A DNA stretch of 27,798 bases, from positions 1-27,798 of the forward strand of contig CAAEOU010000225.1 in assembly GCA_900757695.1 (NCBI GenBank). Reading direction: 5' to 3'. Numbering within the stretch: position 1 is the first letter of the stretch; each line of letters starts with the position of its first letter. Shown one piece after another: positions 20,519 to 27,798 of the stretch. Source of the stretch: an uncultured Oscillospiraceae bacterium. Lineage in GTDB: Bacteria > Bacillota_A > Clostridia > Oscillospirales > Oscillospiraceae. The notes below the pieces were generated by a model. The model was not told the origin of the DNA. It was given only the letters and a program-made list of their open reading frames with translations, and did not search any database. A program made the translations under genes and the position numbers.

Positions 20519-21901
20519 TTGCTTCATCATTCCACTTCAGAAATGGCTTCGTTCCTGAAGCCCGGAAAGCATGTCCATCTCATTGGCATCGGCGGCGTAT
20601 CCATGTGTGCGCTGGGCATGGTGCTTCACGGCATGGGCATCCAAGTCACCGGCTCTGACATGAATCAGAGCAAAACCACTGACCATCTGGAAGAGACGGG
20701 GATCCCCGTTTCCATCGGCCACAGAGCCGAAAACATTCAGGGGGCAGACTGCATCATCCGCACTGCCGCTGCCCACGACGAGAACCCCGAAATTGTCGCT
20801 GCCGCACAGCAGGGTATCCCTGTATTTGAACGTGCCCAGTCCTGGGGCTACATCATGACTGCTTATAAAAACGCCGTCTGCTTCTCCGGCACCCACGGCA
20901 AAACCACCGCCACATCCATGATGACCCATATCGCCATGGAGGCAGGCATCGACCCCACGGTCATGATCGGCGGCTATCTGAATCTTTTGGACGCAGGCCA
21001 CCGGGTGGGCCATGGCGACACCATCATTATGGAGTCCTGCGAGTACTGCAATTCCTTCCTGAACTTCACCCCCACCATTGCCGTGATTCTGGATATTGAT
21101 GCCGATCATCTGGACTTCTTCAAGGATCTGGAGGACATCAAGCACTCCTTCCGGCAGTTTGCGGAGCTGACCCCTGCGGATCGTGGCATCGTCATCGCCA
21201 ATGGCATGGATAAAAACACCATGGATGCGCTGAAGGGCATTGACCGCCGGCTCATTACCTTCGGTCTGACCCCGGATATGGACGTCTATCCGGTCCACTT
21301 CGAGCGTGGTCATTCCAGCTTTGATGTCATGTGCAAGGGTTCCTTCTATACCCACGTGGATCTGCGGGTACTGGGCCGCCACAACTGCATGGATGCACTG
21401 GCTGCCATTGCCGCCGCATGGGCGCTTGGCGTTGAGCCGGATGCCGTGACCAAGGGCCTCGTTTCCTTCACCGGTGCCGCCCGCCGTATGGAGTTCAAGG
21501 GCGTTTATCACGGTGCCGACATCTATGACGACTATGCCCACCACCCCGGTGAGCTGAAGGCCACGCTGGACGCCGTTCCCGAGCGCGGCTACAGCCGCAC
21601 CATTGTGGTATTCCAGCCCCATACCTACTCCCGTACCAAAGCGCTGTTCCCTGAATTTGTGGAACAGCTCTGCCGCCCCGATCTTACCATTCTGGCTGAG
21701 ATCTATGCCGCCCGTGAGACAAATACCTATGGGATCTCCTCCAAGGATCTGGCTGACCAGATTCCCGGTGCGGAATACTACAAGACCTTTGATGAGATCA
21801 CCCAGCGGCTCAAGGAAATTGCCGCTCCCGGTGATTTGATCCTCACCATTGGCGCAGGCGATATTTTCCGTGTCGGTGAGGCGCTGGCAAGTGCCGAATA
21901 A
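20519..21901 (+). CDS. murC: UDP-N-acetylmuramate--L-alanine ligase MurC
   Basis: A 460-residue cytoplasmic ligase that adds L-alanine to UDP-MurNAc, the first amino acid step of peptidoglycan precursor synthesis. The N-terminal Rossmann motif is HLIGIGGVSM (20-29), the ATP loop is GTHGKTT (124-130), the central domain has DIDADHLDFF, and the C-terminal domain has YDDYAHHPGELKATLDA. The start is TTG 20519: TAGGAGG (20504-20510) is 8 bases upstream, whereas the first ATG (20543) is 32 bases away. The protein then carries about 16 residues before the usual beginning. It is a single-gene unit with its own promoter and terminator, away from the dcw cluster, as in many Clostridia. The closest alternative, Mpl, joins a tripeptide; length and motifs favour MurC. 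Confidence 0.93.
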   Translation: MLHHSTSEMASFLKPGKHVHLIGIGGVSMCALGMVLHGMGIQVTGSDMNQSKTTDHLEETGIPVSIGHRAENIQGADCIIRTAAAHDENPEIVAAAQQGIPVFERAQSWGYIMTAYKNAVCFSGTHGKTTATSMMTHIAMEAGIDPTVMIGGYLNLLDAGHRVGHGDTIIMESCEYCNSFLNFTPTIAVILDIDADHLDFFKDLEDIKHSFRQFAELTPADRGIVIANGMDKNTMDALKGIDRRLITFGLTPDMDVYPVHFERGHSSFDVMCKGSFYTHVDLRVLGRHNCMDALAAIAAAWALGVEPDAVTKGLVSFTGAARRMEFKGVYHGADIYDDYAHHPGELKATLDAVPERGYSRTIVVFQPHTYSRTKALFPEFVEQLCRPDLTILAEIYAARETNTYGISSKDLADQIPGAEYYKTFDEITQRLKEIAAPGDLILTIGAGDIFRVGEALASAE

Positions 21902-21909
21902 ACAGCAGC

Positions 21910-21940
21910 AAAAGCGCCGCAGACTGCGGCGCTTTTCTTC
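21910..21940 (+). terminator. Intrinsic terminator of murC
   Basis: AAAAGCGCCGC (21910-21920) pairs with GCGGCGCTTTT (21926-21936) around AGACT. The T-run is followed by CTTC. Confidence 0.92.
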
Positions 21941-21951
21941 TATCCCGCATC

Positions 21952-21981
21952 TTAACGGTTTCTTAAAGAGACGTCCTCTTT
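21952..21981 (+). promoter_or_regulatory. Possible response-regulator binding repeats before the two-component operon
   Basis: TTAACG, five bases, TTAAAG (21952-21968) repeats with an 11-bp period, the pattern of PhoP/PhoB-type boxes (TTAACA, N5, TTAACA). AAAGAG/CTCTTT (21965-21981) also forms an inverted repeat around ACGTC. Autoregulation by the downstream OmpR-type regulator is plausible but not shown. Confidence 0.4.
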
Positions 21982-22007
21982 GTTTTTAATCCTCTATTTG
22001 TTAAACT
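21980..22007 (+). promoter_or_regulatory. Weak promoter for the two-component operon
   Basis: TTGTTT (21980-21985) and TAAACT (22002-22007) are 16 bases apart. The match is modest, as expected for a promoter that needs an activator bound at the TTAA repeats just upstream. Confidence 0.4.
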
Positions 22008-22031
22008 ATGACTTGGAAGGTGTGAAGAGAT

Positions 22032-22721
22032 ATGTATAAAATACTCATCTGTGACGATGAAACGGATATCCGCAATGCCCTGAATATCTATCTCAGTGCG
22101 CAGGGCTATGAGACCGTGCTCTGCTCCAACGGGCAGGAAGCTCTGGACGCTGTGGCCAAGGGCGGGATCGGCCTTGTGCTGCTGGATATCATGATGCCGG
22201 TGATGGATGGGATCACCGTTCTGTCCAAACTCCGAAAGACCAGCAATGTCCCTGTCATTCTCCTGACGGCCAAGGGAGAAGATACCGACAAGGTGCTGGG
22301 GCTGGACGTAGGCGCAGATGATTATATTACAAAGCCCTTTAATCCCATGGAGGTGCTGGCCCGGGTAAAGTCTCAGCTGCGCCGGTATCTTCAGCTGGGT
22401 GCTGCTGTGGCCCCCAGCACGGAGCTCCATTGTGGCCCTGTTGCCATGGATGACCGTTCCAAAACAGTCATGGTAGACGGAGACCCCATCAGCCTGACCC
22501 CCACGGAGTATGAGATCCTCAAGCTGTTTCTCACCCATCCGGGGCAGGTGTTCTCCATGTCAGAGATCTACCGTCAGGTCTGGAACGAGGCCCCGCTGGG
22601 TGCCGAAGGCACTGTAGCTGTACATATCCGCCACCTGCGAGAAAAAATTGAGATCGACCCGGCCAATCCCCGCTGCCTGAAGGTGGTATGGGGCCAGGGC
22701 TATAAGTTTGTCTCAGATTGA
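22032..22721 (+). CDS. Two-component response regulator, OmpR/PhoB family
   Basis: A 229-residue regulator. The receiver domain (1-120) has the acidic pair Asp8/Asp9, the phospho-acceptor Asp52 (LVLLDIMMPVMDG), Thr79 and Lys101 (ITKPF). The C-terminal winged helix (about 130-229) includes LTPTEYEILKLFLTHPGQVFSMSEIYRQVW and VAVHIRHLREKIE and ends VWGQGYKFVSD. The closest named types are VanR-like regulators. ATG 22032 follows GGAAGGTGTGAAGAG. The kinase gene starts 15 bases after its stop, so they form one pair. Target genes are unknown. The neighbouring surface protein gene or murC are candidates only by position. Confidence 0.95.
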   Translation: MYKILICDDETDIRNALNIYLSAQGYETVLCSNGQEALDAVAKGGIGLVLLDIMMPVMDGITVLSKLRKTSNVPVILLTAKGEDTDKVLGLDVGADDYITKPFNPMEVLARVKSQLRRYLQLGAAVAPSTELHCGPVAMDDRSKTVMVDGDPISLTPTEYEILKLFLTHPGQVFSMSEIYRQVWNEAPLGAEGTVAVHIRHLREKIEIDPANPRCLKVVWGQGYKFVSD

Positions 22722-22736
22722 TCGGAGTGATTTCGG

Positions 22737-24926
22737 ATGCCCCCATTCTTCAAAAAAACAAGCGTTAAGATCATCGGCGCCGTTTTATGTGTGCTGTGTC
22801 TGGCCGTGGGTATTTTCTTTGGGCTTATTTCCATGAATGTTGCCCTTTCCGGCGGTTTTTCCAGTCGGACAGAGCTCTACAACAGTATGATCGCAGACCG
22901 ACTGGATCGAGATGTGGATCTCATTATGCACGGCTACTTTGACCCCAGCGATCCATCCCATCCCTGGGTCTCCTACTACACCGGCTCCATCTACACTGGT
23001 CATAATTCCAATTTGCTCTGGACGATCACCGATTCCGCCACCGGCGATGTCGTGCTCTCCACCTATGACGGTGAAGATGCCAACGCCGTTTTATCCCAGC
23101 CCTTCTATTATTCCACCACGCAGGCAAGCCCTCGGGATATCTACACCGTGACCAGTCAGCTGTTTTACTGCGACGGTCAGCTGTACTCCTACAGTGAGAA
23201 TGACGATTCCTTCTCTGTACTCAAAACCTCCGCCACACAGGAGATCTCCGGCATTGAGGAGCTTGACCCGCTTGCAAAGGACCTTGGCTTTACCTATAAC
23301 GGCTCTCACTACAATTATCAATCCGACTATGGGCTTTTCTTCTGGTCCGATGATACTACGGAGATCTATACTTCTGTAGATTCCGACTACGTCATCACCT
23401 GCTATCTGCTCAGCGCGCTTCCCTACCAGGATACCTATTGGAAGATCTTTAACTTCTGCTCCATTCTTTACCCCTACCGCTTCCTGTTCTGCGGTCTTGC
23501 GGTTGGCTTTATGCTGCTGGGACTGGTTTTACTGATCCTGCTGTGCTGCAGTGTAGGGCGTGTCAGTGGAAATGACGATGCCGTACTGAATCCCATTCAC
23601 AGGATCCCCGGCGAACTGATACTGGCTCCGCTGGTATTCGCATTCCTGATAGGCATTTCTCTGGCAGATCTGGGGCTTCTGTATTCTACCGTCTCTCTGA
23701 TCGAACTGGGTGCCGCCGCGGCATTGCTGGCTCTGACCGTCACCTATCTGCTCCCCTCTCTATGCGTTCGAGTCAAGACCCATACGCTGCTCTCCAACAC
23801 GCTGTGCGCGCGGCTGCTGCGGGGACTAAAGCGCCTTTGGAGCAAATCACGCTCTGCCCTCGTTGCGGTATTTCTGCATCTCCCGCTGATCTGGAAGGTG
23901 CTTGGCGCCTATCTGCTTCTTTGTATTCTGGAGCTGATCGGACTCAGCCTGTTCTTCTGGGGCAATGGCATGCTTTACTTCTTCTGGGTCTTTGAAAAGC
24001 TGCTGGTGGGTGGTATCATCGCCTATGTCTGCATGAGCTTTCTGCGGCTGAAGTCCGGTGCGGAGCGGATTGCCGCAGGAGACTATAACACCAAGGTCTC
24101 CACCGATCATCTGGTGCTGGAGTTCAAAACCACCGCCGAGACCCTCAATCACATTCAGGATGGCATCAGCACCGCCGTGGATCGCCGTATGCGCTCCGAG
24201 CGGCTGAAAACCGAGCTCATCACCAATGTGTCCCACGACCTCAAAACGCCGCTGACCTCCATCGTCAGCTATGTGGATCTTCTGAAGCAGGAACCTGCCG
24301 GTTCCCCCGCCGCTGAGGAATATCTCCAGGTGCTGGATCGGCAGTCCGCCCGGCTGAAAAAGCTCATCGAGGATCTGGTAGAGGCCAGCAAGGCATCTAC
24401 GGGCAACATTGCCGTACATGCCGAGCCGCTGGACTTCTCCATGCTGCTGGGACAGGCTTTGGGAGAATATAGCGAACGACTGGAAAAAGCCGGGCTCACG
24501 CCTGTTTCAAAACTCCCTGACAGTCCGGTCATGATCTCCGCAGACGGGCGTCTCCTCTGGCGCATTCTCGACAATCTTTTGGGCAATGCCGTGAAATACG
24601 CCATGCCCGGCACACGGCTCTATGTGACCCTCACCGCCGACACCCACGCCATCGTCACCTTCCGCAATATCTCCCGAGATCCTCTGGATGTGACCCCGGA
24701 GGAGCTCATGGAACGCTTTGTCCGAGGCGATTCCTCCCGGCACACTGAGGGCAGCGGTCTGGGCCTGTCCATTGCGAAAAGTCTGGCGGAATCCATGGGC
24801 GGAGAATTTATTCTCTCTGTGGACGGCGACCTGTTCAAGGCTGCCGTGATCTTCCCGGTACTTCCGTCCCCCGCTCCCGCTCCGGAGCCGCAGGATACAC
24901 CGCCGTCTTTGGTGCCCAGCACATAG
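22737..24926 (+). CDS. Multi-pass membrane sensor histidine kinase
   Basis: A 729-residue kinase. Membrane segment 1 (about 11-34) precedes a large extracytoplasmic domain (about 35-240) rich in Tyr, Asp and Ser. Then come further hydrophobic segments: about 248-275, 285-310, 315-340, and two near 380-435. A HAMP-like stretch (about 436-470) leads to the H-box NVSHDLKTPLTS with His500, the N-box LDNLLGNAVKYA (about 610-621), and GSGLGLSIAKSLAE (about 671-684). The tail is Pro-rich. It phosphorylates the regulator encoded just upstream. The membrane core, larger than the usual two segments, is shared with a group of clostridial VanS-like kinases and suggests sensing in or at the membrane. ATG 22737 follows GGAGTG at 8-base spacing. 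Signal unknown. Confidence 0.92.
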   Translation: MPPFFKKTSVKIIGAVLCVLCLAVGIFFGLISMNVALSGGFSSRTELYNSMIADRLDRDVDLIMHGYFDPSDPSHPWVSYYTGSIYTGHNSNLLWTITDSATGDVVLSTYDGEDANAVLSQPFYYSTTQASPRDIYTVTSQLFYCDGQLYSYSENDDSFSVLKTSATQEISGIEELDPLAKDLGFTYNGSHYNYQSDYGLFFWSDDTTEIYTSVDSDYVITCYLLSALPYQDTYWKIFNFCSILYPYRFLFCGLAVGFMLLGLVLLILLCCSVGRVSGNDDAVLNPIHRIPGELILAPLVFAFLIGISLADLGLLYSTVSLIELGAAAALLALTVTYLLPSLCVRVKTHTLLSNTLCARLLRGLKRLWSKSRSALVAVFLHLPLIWKVLGAYLLLCILELIGLSLFFWGNGMLYFFWVFEKLLVGGIIAYVCMSFLRLKSGAERIAAGDYNTKVSTDHLVLEFKTTAETLNHIQDGISTAVDRRMRSERLKTELITNVSHDLKTPLTSIVSYVDLLKQEPAGSPAAEEYLQVLDRQSARLKKLIEDLVEASKASTGNIAVHAEPLDFSMLLGQALGEYSERLEKAGLTPVSKLPDSPVMISADGRLLWRILDNLLGNAVKYAMPGTRLYVTLTADTHAIVTFRNISRDPLDVTPEELMERFVRGDSSRHTEGSGLGLSIAKSLAESMGGEFILSVDGDLFKAAVIFPVLPSPAPAPEPQDTPPSLVPST

Positions 24927-24932
24927 TATTGC

Positions 24933-24982
24933 TGCGCAGGCAACCTGTCATTTTGAGAGGTTGCCTGCGCATTTGTTTTTTC
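24933..24982 (+). terminator. Intrinsic terminator of the two-component operon
   Basis: A 14-bp perfect stem joins TGCGCAGGCAACCT (24933-24946) and AGGTTGCCTGCGCA (24958-24971), followed by TTTGTTTTTTC. Confidence 0.95.
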
Positions 24983-25049
24983 TTTTCCATGCTCTGTTCT
25001 ACCAAATGCATCCTGCCGGTTCTATTTCGTCAGCTGGAGCAGGTTTTTC

Positions 25050-25078
25050 ATGACAATCGTGCTTCAGCGCTGTAGAAT
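25050..25078 (+). promoter_or_regulatory. Promoter for the surface protein gene
   Basis: ATGACA (25050-25055) and TAGAAT (25073-25078) are 17 bases apart. The leader is about 27 bases, with AAAGGAAG at 25097-25104 as ribosome site. Confidence 0.65.
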
Positions 25079-25111
25079 AAGAGCGGAAACAATGAGAAAG
25101 GAAGAATTGAC

Positions 25112-26977
25112 ATGAAACGACCTTATACGCTCCGCGTCTCTGCCATCGCCCTGTCCCTCTCTCTGGTATTGGGCTCCGGTGTTTTGGCCACTGATGTTCC
25201 CCCCGGCGGCTTCGGCGGCAACGTGCCCCCACCGCCTCCCGGCGGCGGCTCCATGACCTTCTATACCGGTGATGCTGTGACGGATCTGGAAAGCGGCGAT
25301 TATACCGGTGAGGTTTTCCCGGACTCCACCGGCGAAACGGAGGTTGCCCTACGGGTAGGCCCCGGCGTAACCGCCACCCTTACGGATTCCACGGTCACCA
25401 AAACTGCCGGTGACATGACCGGCGACGACGGAAGCTTTTACGGCGTCAACTCCGGCGTGCTGGCCTATTCCGAGGATGCATCCACCCCTGCCGAATTGAC
25501 CATTCAGGGCGGCAAGGTGGAAACCTCCGCCAATGGCGCCAACGGCGTCTTTGCCTACGGCTCCTCTACAATCAATCTTGAAAACGCCACCGTCACCACC
25601 ACCGGCGAAGGCGGTTCCGGCGGCATTATGGTTGCAGGCGGCGGCACCCTCTACGCCAAGGACTGCAACGTCACCACCGAGGGCGGTTCTTCCGCTGCCA
25701 TTCGCTCTGACCGTGGCTCCGGTCTGATGGTGGTCGATGGCGGCACCTATATTGCAAACGGCTCCAAGGGTACCGGCTCTCCCGCCATTTACTGCGTGGC
25801 GGATATCACGGTATCCAACGCCACCATGCAGGCCGGCAATGCGCAGGCTCTGTGTTTTGAGGGCCGGAACCCTGCCCACATTTACAACTCCTATCTGGAG
25901 GGCAATTATACCGCCTCCGATGATGACGAGAACTGCAATGTCATGGTCTATCAGTCCATGTCCGGCGATGCTGCCGAGGGCACCAGCTACTGCACCATGG
26001 TAGGCGGTGTGCTGAAGGCCAACAACGTCTCCGAAAACGGCAATGCAAAGATGTTCTACACCACCAACACCTACTGCTATATCAACCTCTGTGATGTAGA
26101 AATGATCTATCCAAAGGGTATGGACACCTTCCTGCTGTGTGCCTGCAACACCAATCAGCGTGGATGGGGCACCGCAGGCGCCAACGGCTCCGAATGCGTC
26201 CTCTACACCATAGATCAGGATGTGGACGGCAACATCATCTACGATACTTGGAGCTATCTGGGCTGCTATTTCACCAAGGATTCCGAAGTCACCGGCGCAA
26301 TTCTCTGCCGGGAAGACAACGGTGACCGTGGCTGCGATGTCTATATGGATCCGACCGCCGAATGGACCGTCACCGGCGACAGCATGGTGCAGGACTTCTA
26401 TACCGGCGGTGCAGAGATCGAGGACGATCAGGACCGCACCGTATCTATCGTGGGTGCCGACGGCACGGTATATGTGCAGGGCGACAGTGATTATACCATC
26501 ACCGTTACCGGTACATTCGGCACGGATGATCTGACTGCCTTTGAACACGTTCCCGGTATCGGCACCGTAGCCGACGGCGAATACACCTTTAACACCGATG
26601 TTAAGGATTATGTGAACCTCGACTACATCCCCACCGCACCGGACGGCACCGTTTACGAAGACGCCGCATGGGAAGGTGCTCATCTGACCGCCCAGCAGCC
26701 TGCGGTGCCTGAGGCATCCGCCGAGGCGTCTGCGCCCGAAGCGGTCATGGACTCCGCCGAAGTGCCCACTCCCGAGCCCACCGCCGCAGTGGAGCCCGAA
26801 GCCGCACCGGAGACTGCACAGCCTGAGGAAGCTCCCGCTGCGGAAGATTCCCCCGCAGGAACAGAGGCCCCTGCCACTCAGAGCCATACGCCCATCGTCA
26901 TCATCGTGATCGTTGTGCTGCTGGCTGCCGCCGTGGTCATCTATCTGGTTGTAAAGAACAAGAAAAAGAAGTCATAA
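25112..26977 (+). CDS. Secreted beta-helix-like surface protein with C-terminal membrane anchor
   Basis: A 621-residue exported protein of unknown function. A signal peptide (1-26, predicted cut VLA/TD) is followed by a Pro/Gly-rich stretch (29-48, with PPPPPGGGS). A long region (about 55-400) of short repeating strands, such as LTIQGGKVETSANGANGVFAYG and STINLENATVTTTG, resembles a right-handed parallel beta-helix (pectate-lyase-like fold). Next come a second beta-rich segment (to about 525), an Ala/Pro/Glu-rich linker (about 528-590) and one membrane segment (594-614) before the tail KNKKKKS. There is no LPXTG motif, so it would stay membrane-bound rather than sortase-linked. About a dozen cysteines are present. 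No catalytic site is recognisable. It may be an adhesin or a polysaccharide-binding or -cleaving protein. It is a single-gene unit. Confidence 0.85.
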   Translation: MKRPYTLRVSAIALSLSLVLGSGVLATDVPPGGFGGNVPPPPPGGGSMTFYTGDAVTDLESGDYTGEVFPDSTGETEVALRVGPGVTATLTDSTVTKTAGDMTGDDGSFYGVNSGVLAYSEDASTPAELTIQGGKVETSANGANGVFAYGSSTINLENATVTTTGEGGSGGIMVAGGGTLYAKDCNVTTEGGSSAAIRSDRGSGLMVVDGGTYIANGSKGTGSPAIYCVADITVSNATMQAGNAQALCFEGRNPAHIYNSYLEGNYTASDDDENCNVMVYQSMSGDAAEGTSYCTMVGGVLKANNVSENGNAKMFYTTNTYCYINLCDVEMIYPKGMDTFLLCACNTNQRGWGTAGANGSECVLYTIDQDVDGNIIYDTWSYLGCYFTKDSEVTGAILCREDNGDRGCDVYMDPTAEWTVTGDSMVQDFYTGGAEIEDDQDRTVSIVGADGTVYVQGDSDYTITVTGTFGTDDLTAFEHVPGIGTVADGEYTFNTDVKDYVNLDYIPTAPDGTVYEDAAWEGAHLTAQQPAVPEASAEASAPEAVMDSAEVPTPEPTAAVEPEAAPETAQPEEAPAAEDSPAGTEAPATQSHTPIVIIVIVVLLAAAVVIYLVVKNKKKKS

Positions 26978-26984
26978 ACCTATT

Positions 26985-27027
26985 GGGGGTGTGCTGTAAA
27001 GAGTTTTGCAGCACACCCCCCCTTTTA
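26985..27027 (+). terminator. Intrinsic terminator of the surface protein gene
   Basis: A 12-bp stem joins GGGGGTGTGCTG (26985-26996) and CAGCACACCCCC (27009-27020), followed by CCTTTTA. Confidence 0.88.
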
Positions 27028-27055
27028 CTTTAATGAAACTTTAAATATGCCTTAC

Positions 27056-27084
27056 TTGTCCCAGCCGTCCCCGTATGCTATAAT
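27056..27084 (+). promoter_or_regulatory. Promoter for the sugar ABC permease operon
   Basis: TTGTCC (27056-27061) and a perfect TATAAT (27079-27084) are 17 bases apart. The leader is about 115 bases. It contains an eight-codon frame (ATG 27153 to TAG 27179) preceded by GGGGG; this may be chance. Confidence 0.75.
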
Positions 27085-27208
27085 TGTACTAAGCTGATTA
27101 ATACAGTTTTCTCTCGCCGGCCGCAGAATTATTTTCTTTTGGGGGAAACCTTATGCCCCAATCCTGCGTCTATACATAGTGAAATCTGACAGAACCGAGG
27201 TGAAGCCC

Positions 27209-27798
27209 ATGAAGAAGCGCCCAAAAACAAATGAACGCCATTCTCACCTGACCCCGGCAGAGCGCCGAGAAAAGCGCAGGGAGCGTCTGGTCAGTCTTGC
27301 TTTTGTCTCCCCCAGTCTGTTGGGAATTTTGATTTTCTTTGTGCTGCCCTTCTTTGTGGTGATCTATTACGCCTTTGTGAACAACCCGGTGCTCCATGAA
27401 TTTGTGGGCTTCGACAACTTTCGGAACCTGTTTCAAAACCAGTCCTTTCGGCTGGCCGCAAAAAATACGGCAATCTTTTCCCTGATCTCCGTGCCCTCCG
27501 CTGTCATTGGCTCGCTGCTGCTGGCCTGTATGCTCAGCCAAAAGATTCCTCTGCGCAGCCAGATCCGTACCTTTATGCTCTCTCCGCTGATGGTGCCGGT
27601 GGCCTCCATTGTTCTGATCTGGCAGGTCATCTTCAGCAACAACGGTGCGCTGAACGACTTTCTGGGCCTTTTCGGCGTGGAGAAGATCGACTGGATGAAG
27701 TCGGAATTTAACCGCTATGTGGTAGTGCTGCTGTTTCTATGGAAAAACGTAGGCTACGACATGACATCTTTTTCCCCGCCCGTCCGCCACGGGGATGC
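27209..27798 (+). CDS. Carbohydrate ABC transporter permease, MalF/UgpA type (5' part only)
   Basis: The first 196 codons of a binding-protein-dependent sugar permease; the rest is outside the window. A Lys/Arg-rich N-terminus (1-28) precedes a membrane segment with the family phrase SLAFVSPSLLGILIFFVLPF, then YYAFVNNPVLHEFVGFDNFRNLF and the membrane-domain start KNTAIFSLISVPSAVIGSLLLACML. PLMVPVASIVLIWQVIF and NGALNDFLG are also typical. ATG 27209 follows GAGGTG (27196-27201). It is the first gene after a promoter, so a MalG-type partner and perhaps a binding protein should follow. The last 12 or so residues, after GYDM, stop resembling the family, which normally continues like ILFLAGLQ; this suggests a frameshift or sequence error at the edge. 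Confidence 0.88.
   Translation, partial: MKKRPKTNERHSHLTPAERREKRRERLVSLAFVSPSLLGILIFFVLPFFVVIYYAFVNNPVLHEFVGFDNFRNLFQNQSFRLAAKNTAIFSLISVPSAVIGSLLLACMLSQKIPLRSQIRTFMLSPLMVPVASIVLIWQVIFSNNGALNDFLGLFGVEKIDWMKSEFNRYVVVLLFLWKNVGYDMTSFSPPVRHGD

Noticed and set aside
25012..25048. CCTGC/GCAGG hairpin with T-run before the surface protein gene as a second terminator
   Set aside because: The stem is only 5 bp with a loop of more than 20 bases; a strong terminator already lies at 24933-24982.
25349..26887. A 512-codon minus-strand frame opposite the surface protein
   Set aside because: Antisense shadow of a Gly/Thr-rich repetitive gene; no start signal or recognisable domain.

Overview
The window comes from a low-to-moderate GC, anaerobic, gut-type Firmicute, most likely a clostridium of the Oscillospirales (Oscillospiraceae/Ruminococcaceae). 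The signs are a one-gene pyruvate:ferredoxin oxidoreductase, an mgl-type sugar ABC transporter, several TTG/GTG starts with strong AGGAGG ribosome sites, and many compact intrinsic terminators. Placement is from gene style only; I see no rRNA or tRNA gene. No phage, IS element or CRISPR array is visible.

Layout. (1) 1-1749 (+): end of a galactose/methyl-galactoside ABC operon: ATPase C-terminus, permease mglC, and a small membrane-anchored B-repeat protein. (2) 1813-2247 (+): a DUF523/TudS-like Fe-S protein. (3) 7176-2311 (-): an operon of MacB/LolD-type ATPase, a giant FtsX-like permease with about 350 residues of extracytoplasmic coiled coil, and a tyrosine-phosphatase-like protein. (4) 7389-9497 (+): an old-yellow-enzyme/FAD flavoprotein with a (Gly-Gly-Pro)7 insertion. 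(5) 15108-9540 (-): comM, a small membrane protein, a MATE exporter behind a two-hairpin leader RNA, then thiI, cinA (pncC-like) and fluC/crcB. (6) 15469-18999 (+): pyruvate:ferredoxin oxidoreductase with a long upstream region. (7) 19204-20332 (+): a promoter-hairpins-terminator unit that looks like a structured RNA of about 190 nt, then a GntR/HutC regulator. (8) 20519-21901 (+): murC. (9) 22032-24926 (+): OmpR-type response regulator and a multi-membrane-segment histidine kinase. (10) 25112-26977 (+): a secreted beta-helix-like surface protein with a C-terminal membrane anchor. (11) 27209-end (+): start of a MalF-type sugar permease, cut by the window edge.

Most of the window is chromosomal housekeeping and envelope or transport function: sugar uptake, pyruvate oxidation, cell wall precursor synthesis, tRNA thiolation, and export of toxic compounds (MATE, fluoride). 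Two non-coding elements stand out. One is the MATE leader RNA: two hairpins sharing the loop sequence CGUAAA, the second being a terminator, a plan like that of the guanidine-IV (mepA) riboswitch. The other is the 19239-19431 RNA, which has a near-consensus promoter, three internal hairpins, a 15-bp terminator stem, and a 5' segment able to pair with the terminator arm; I could not assign it to a known family.
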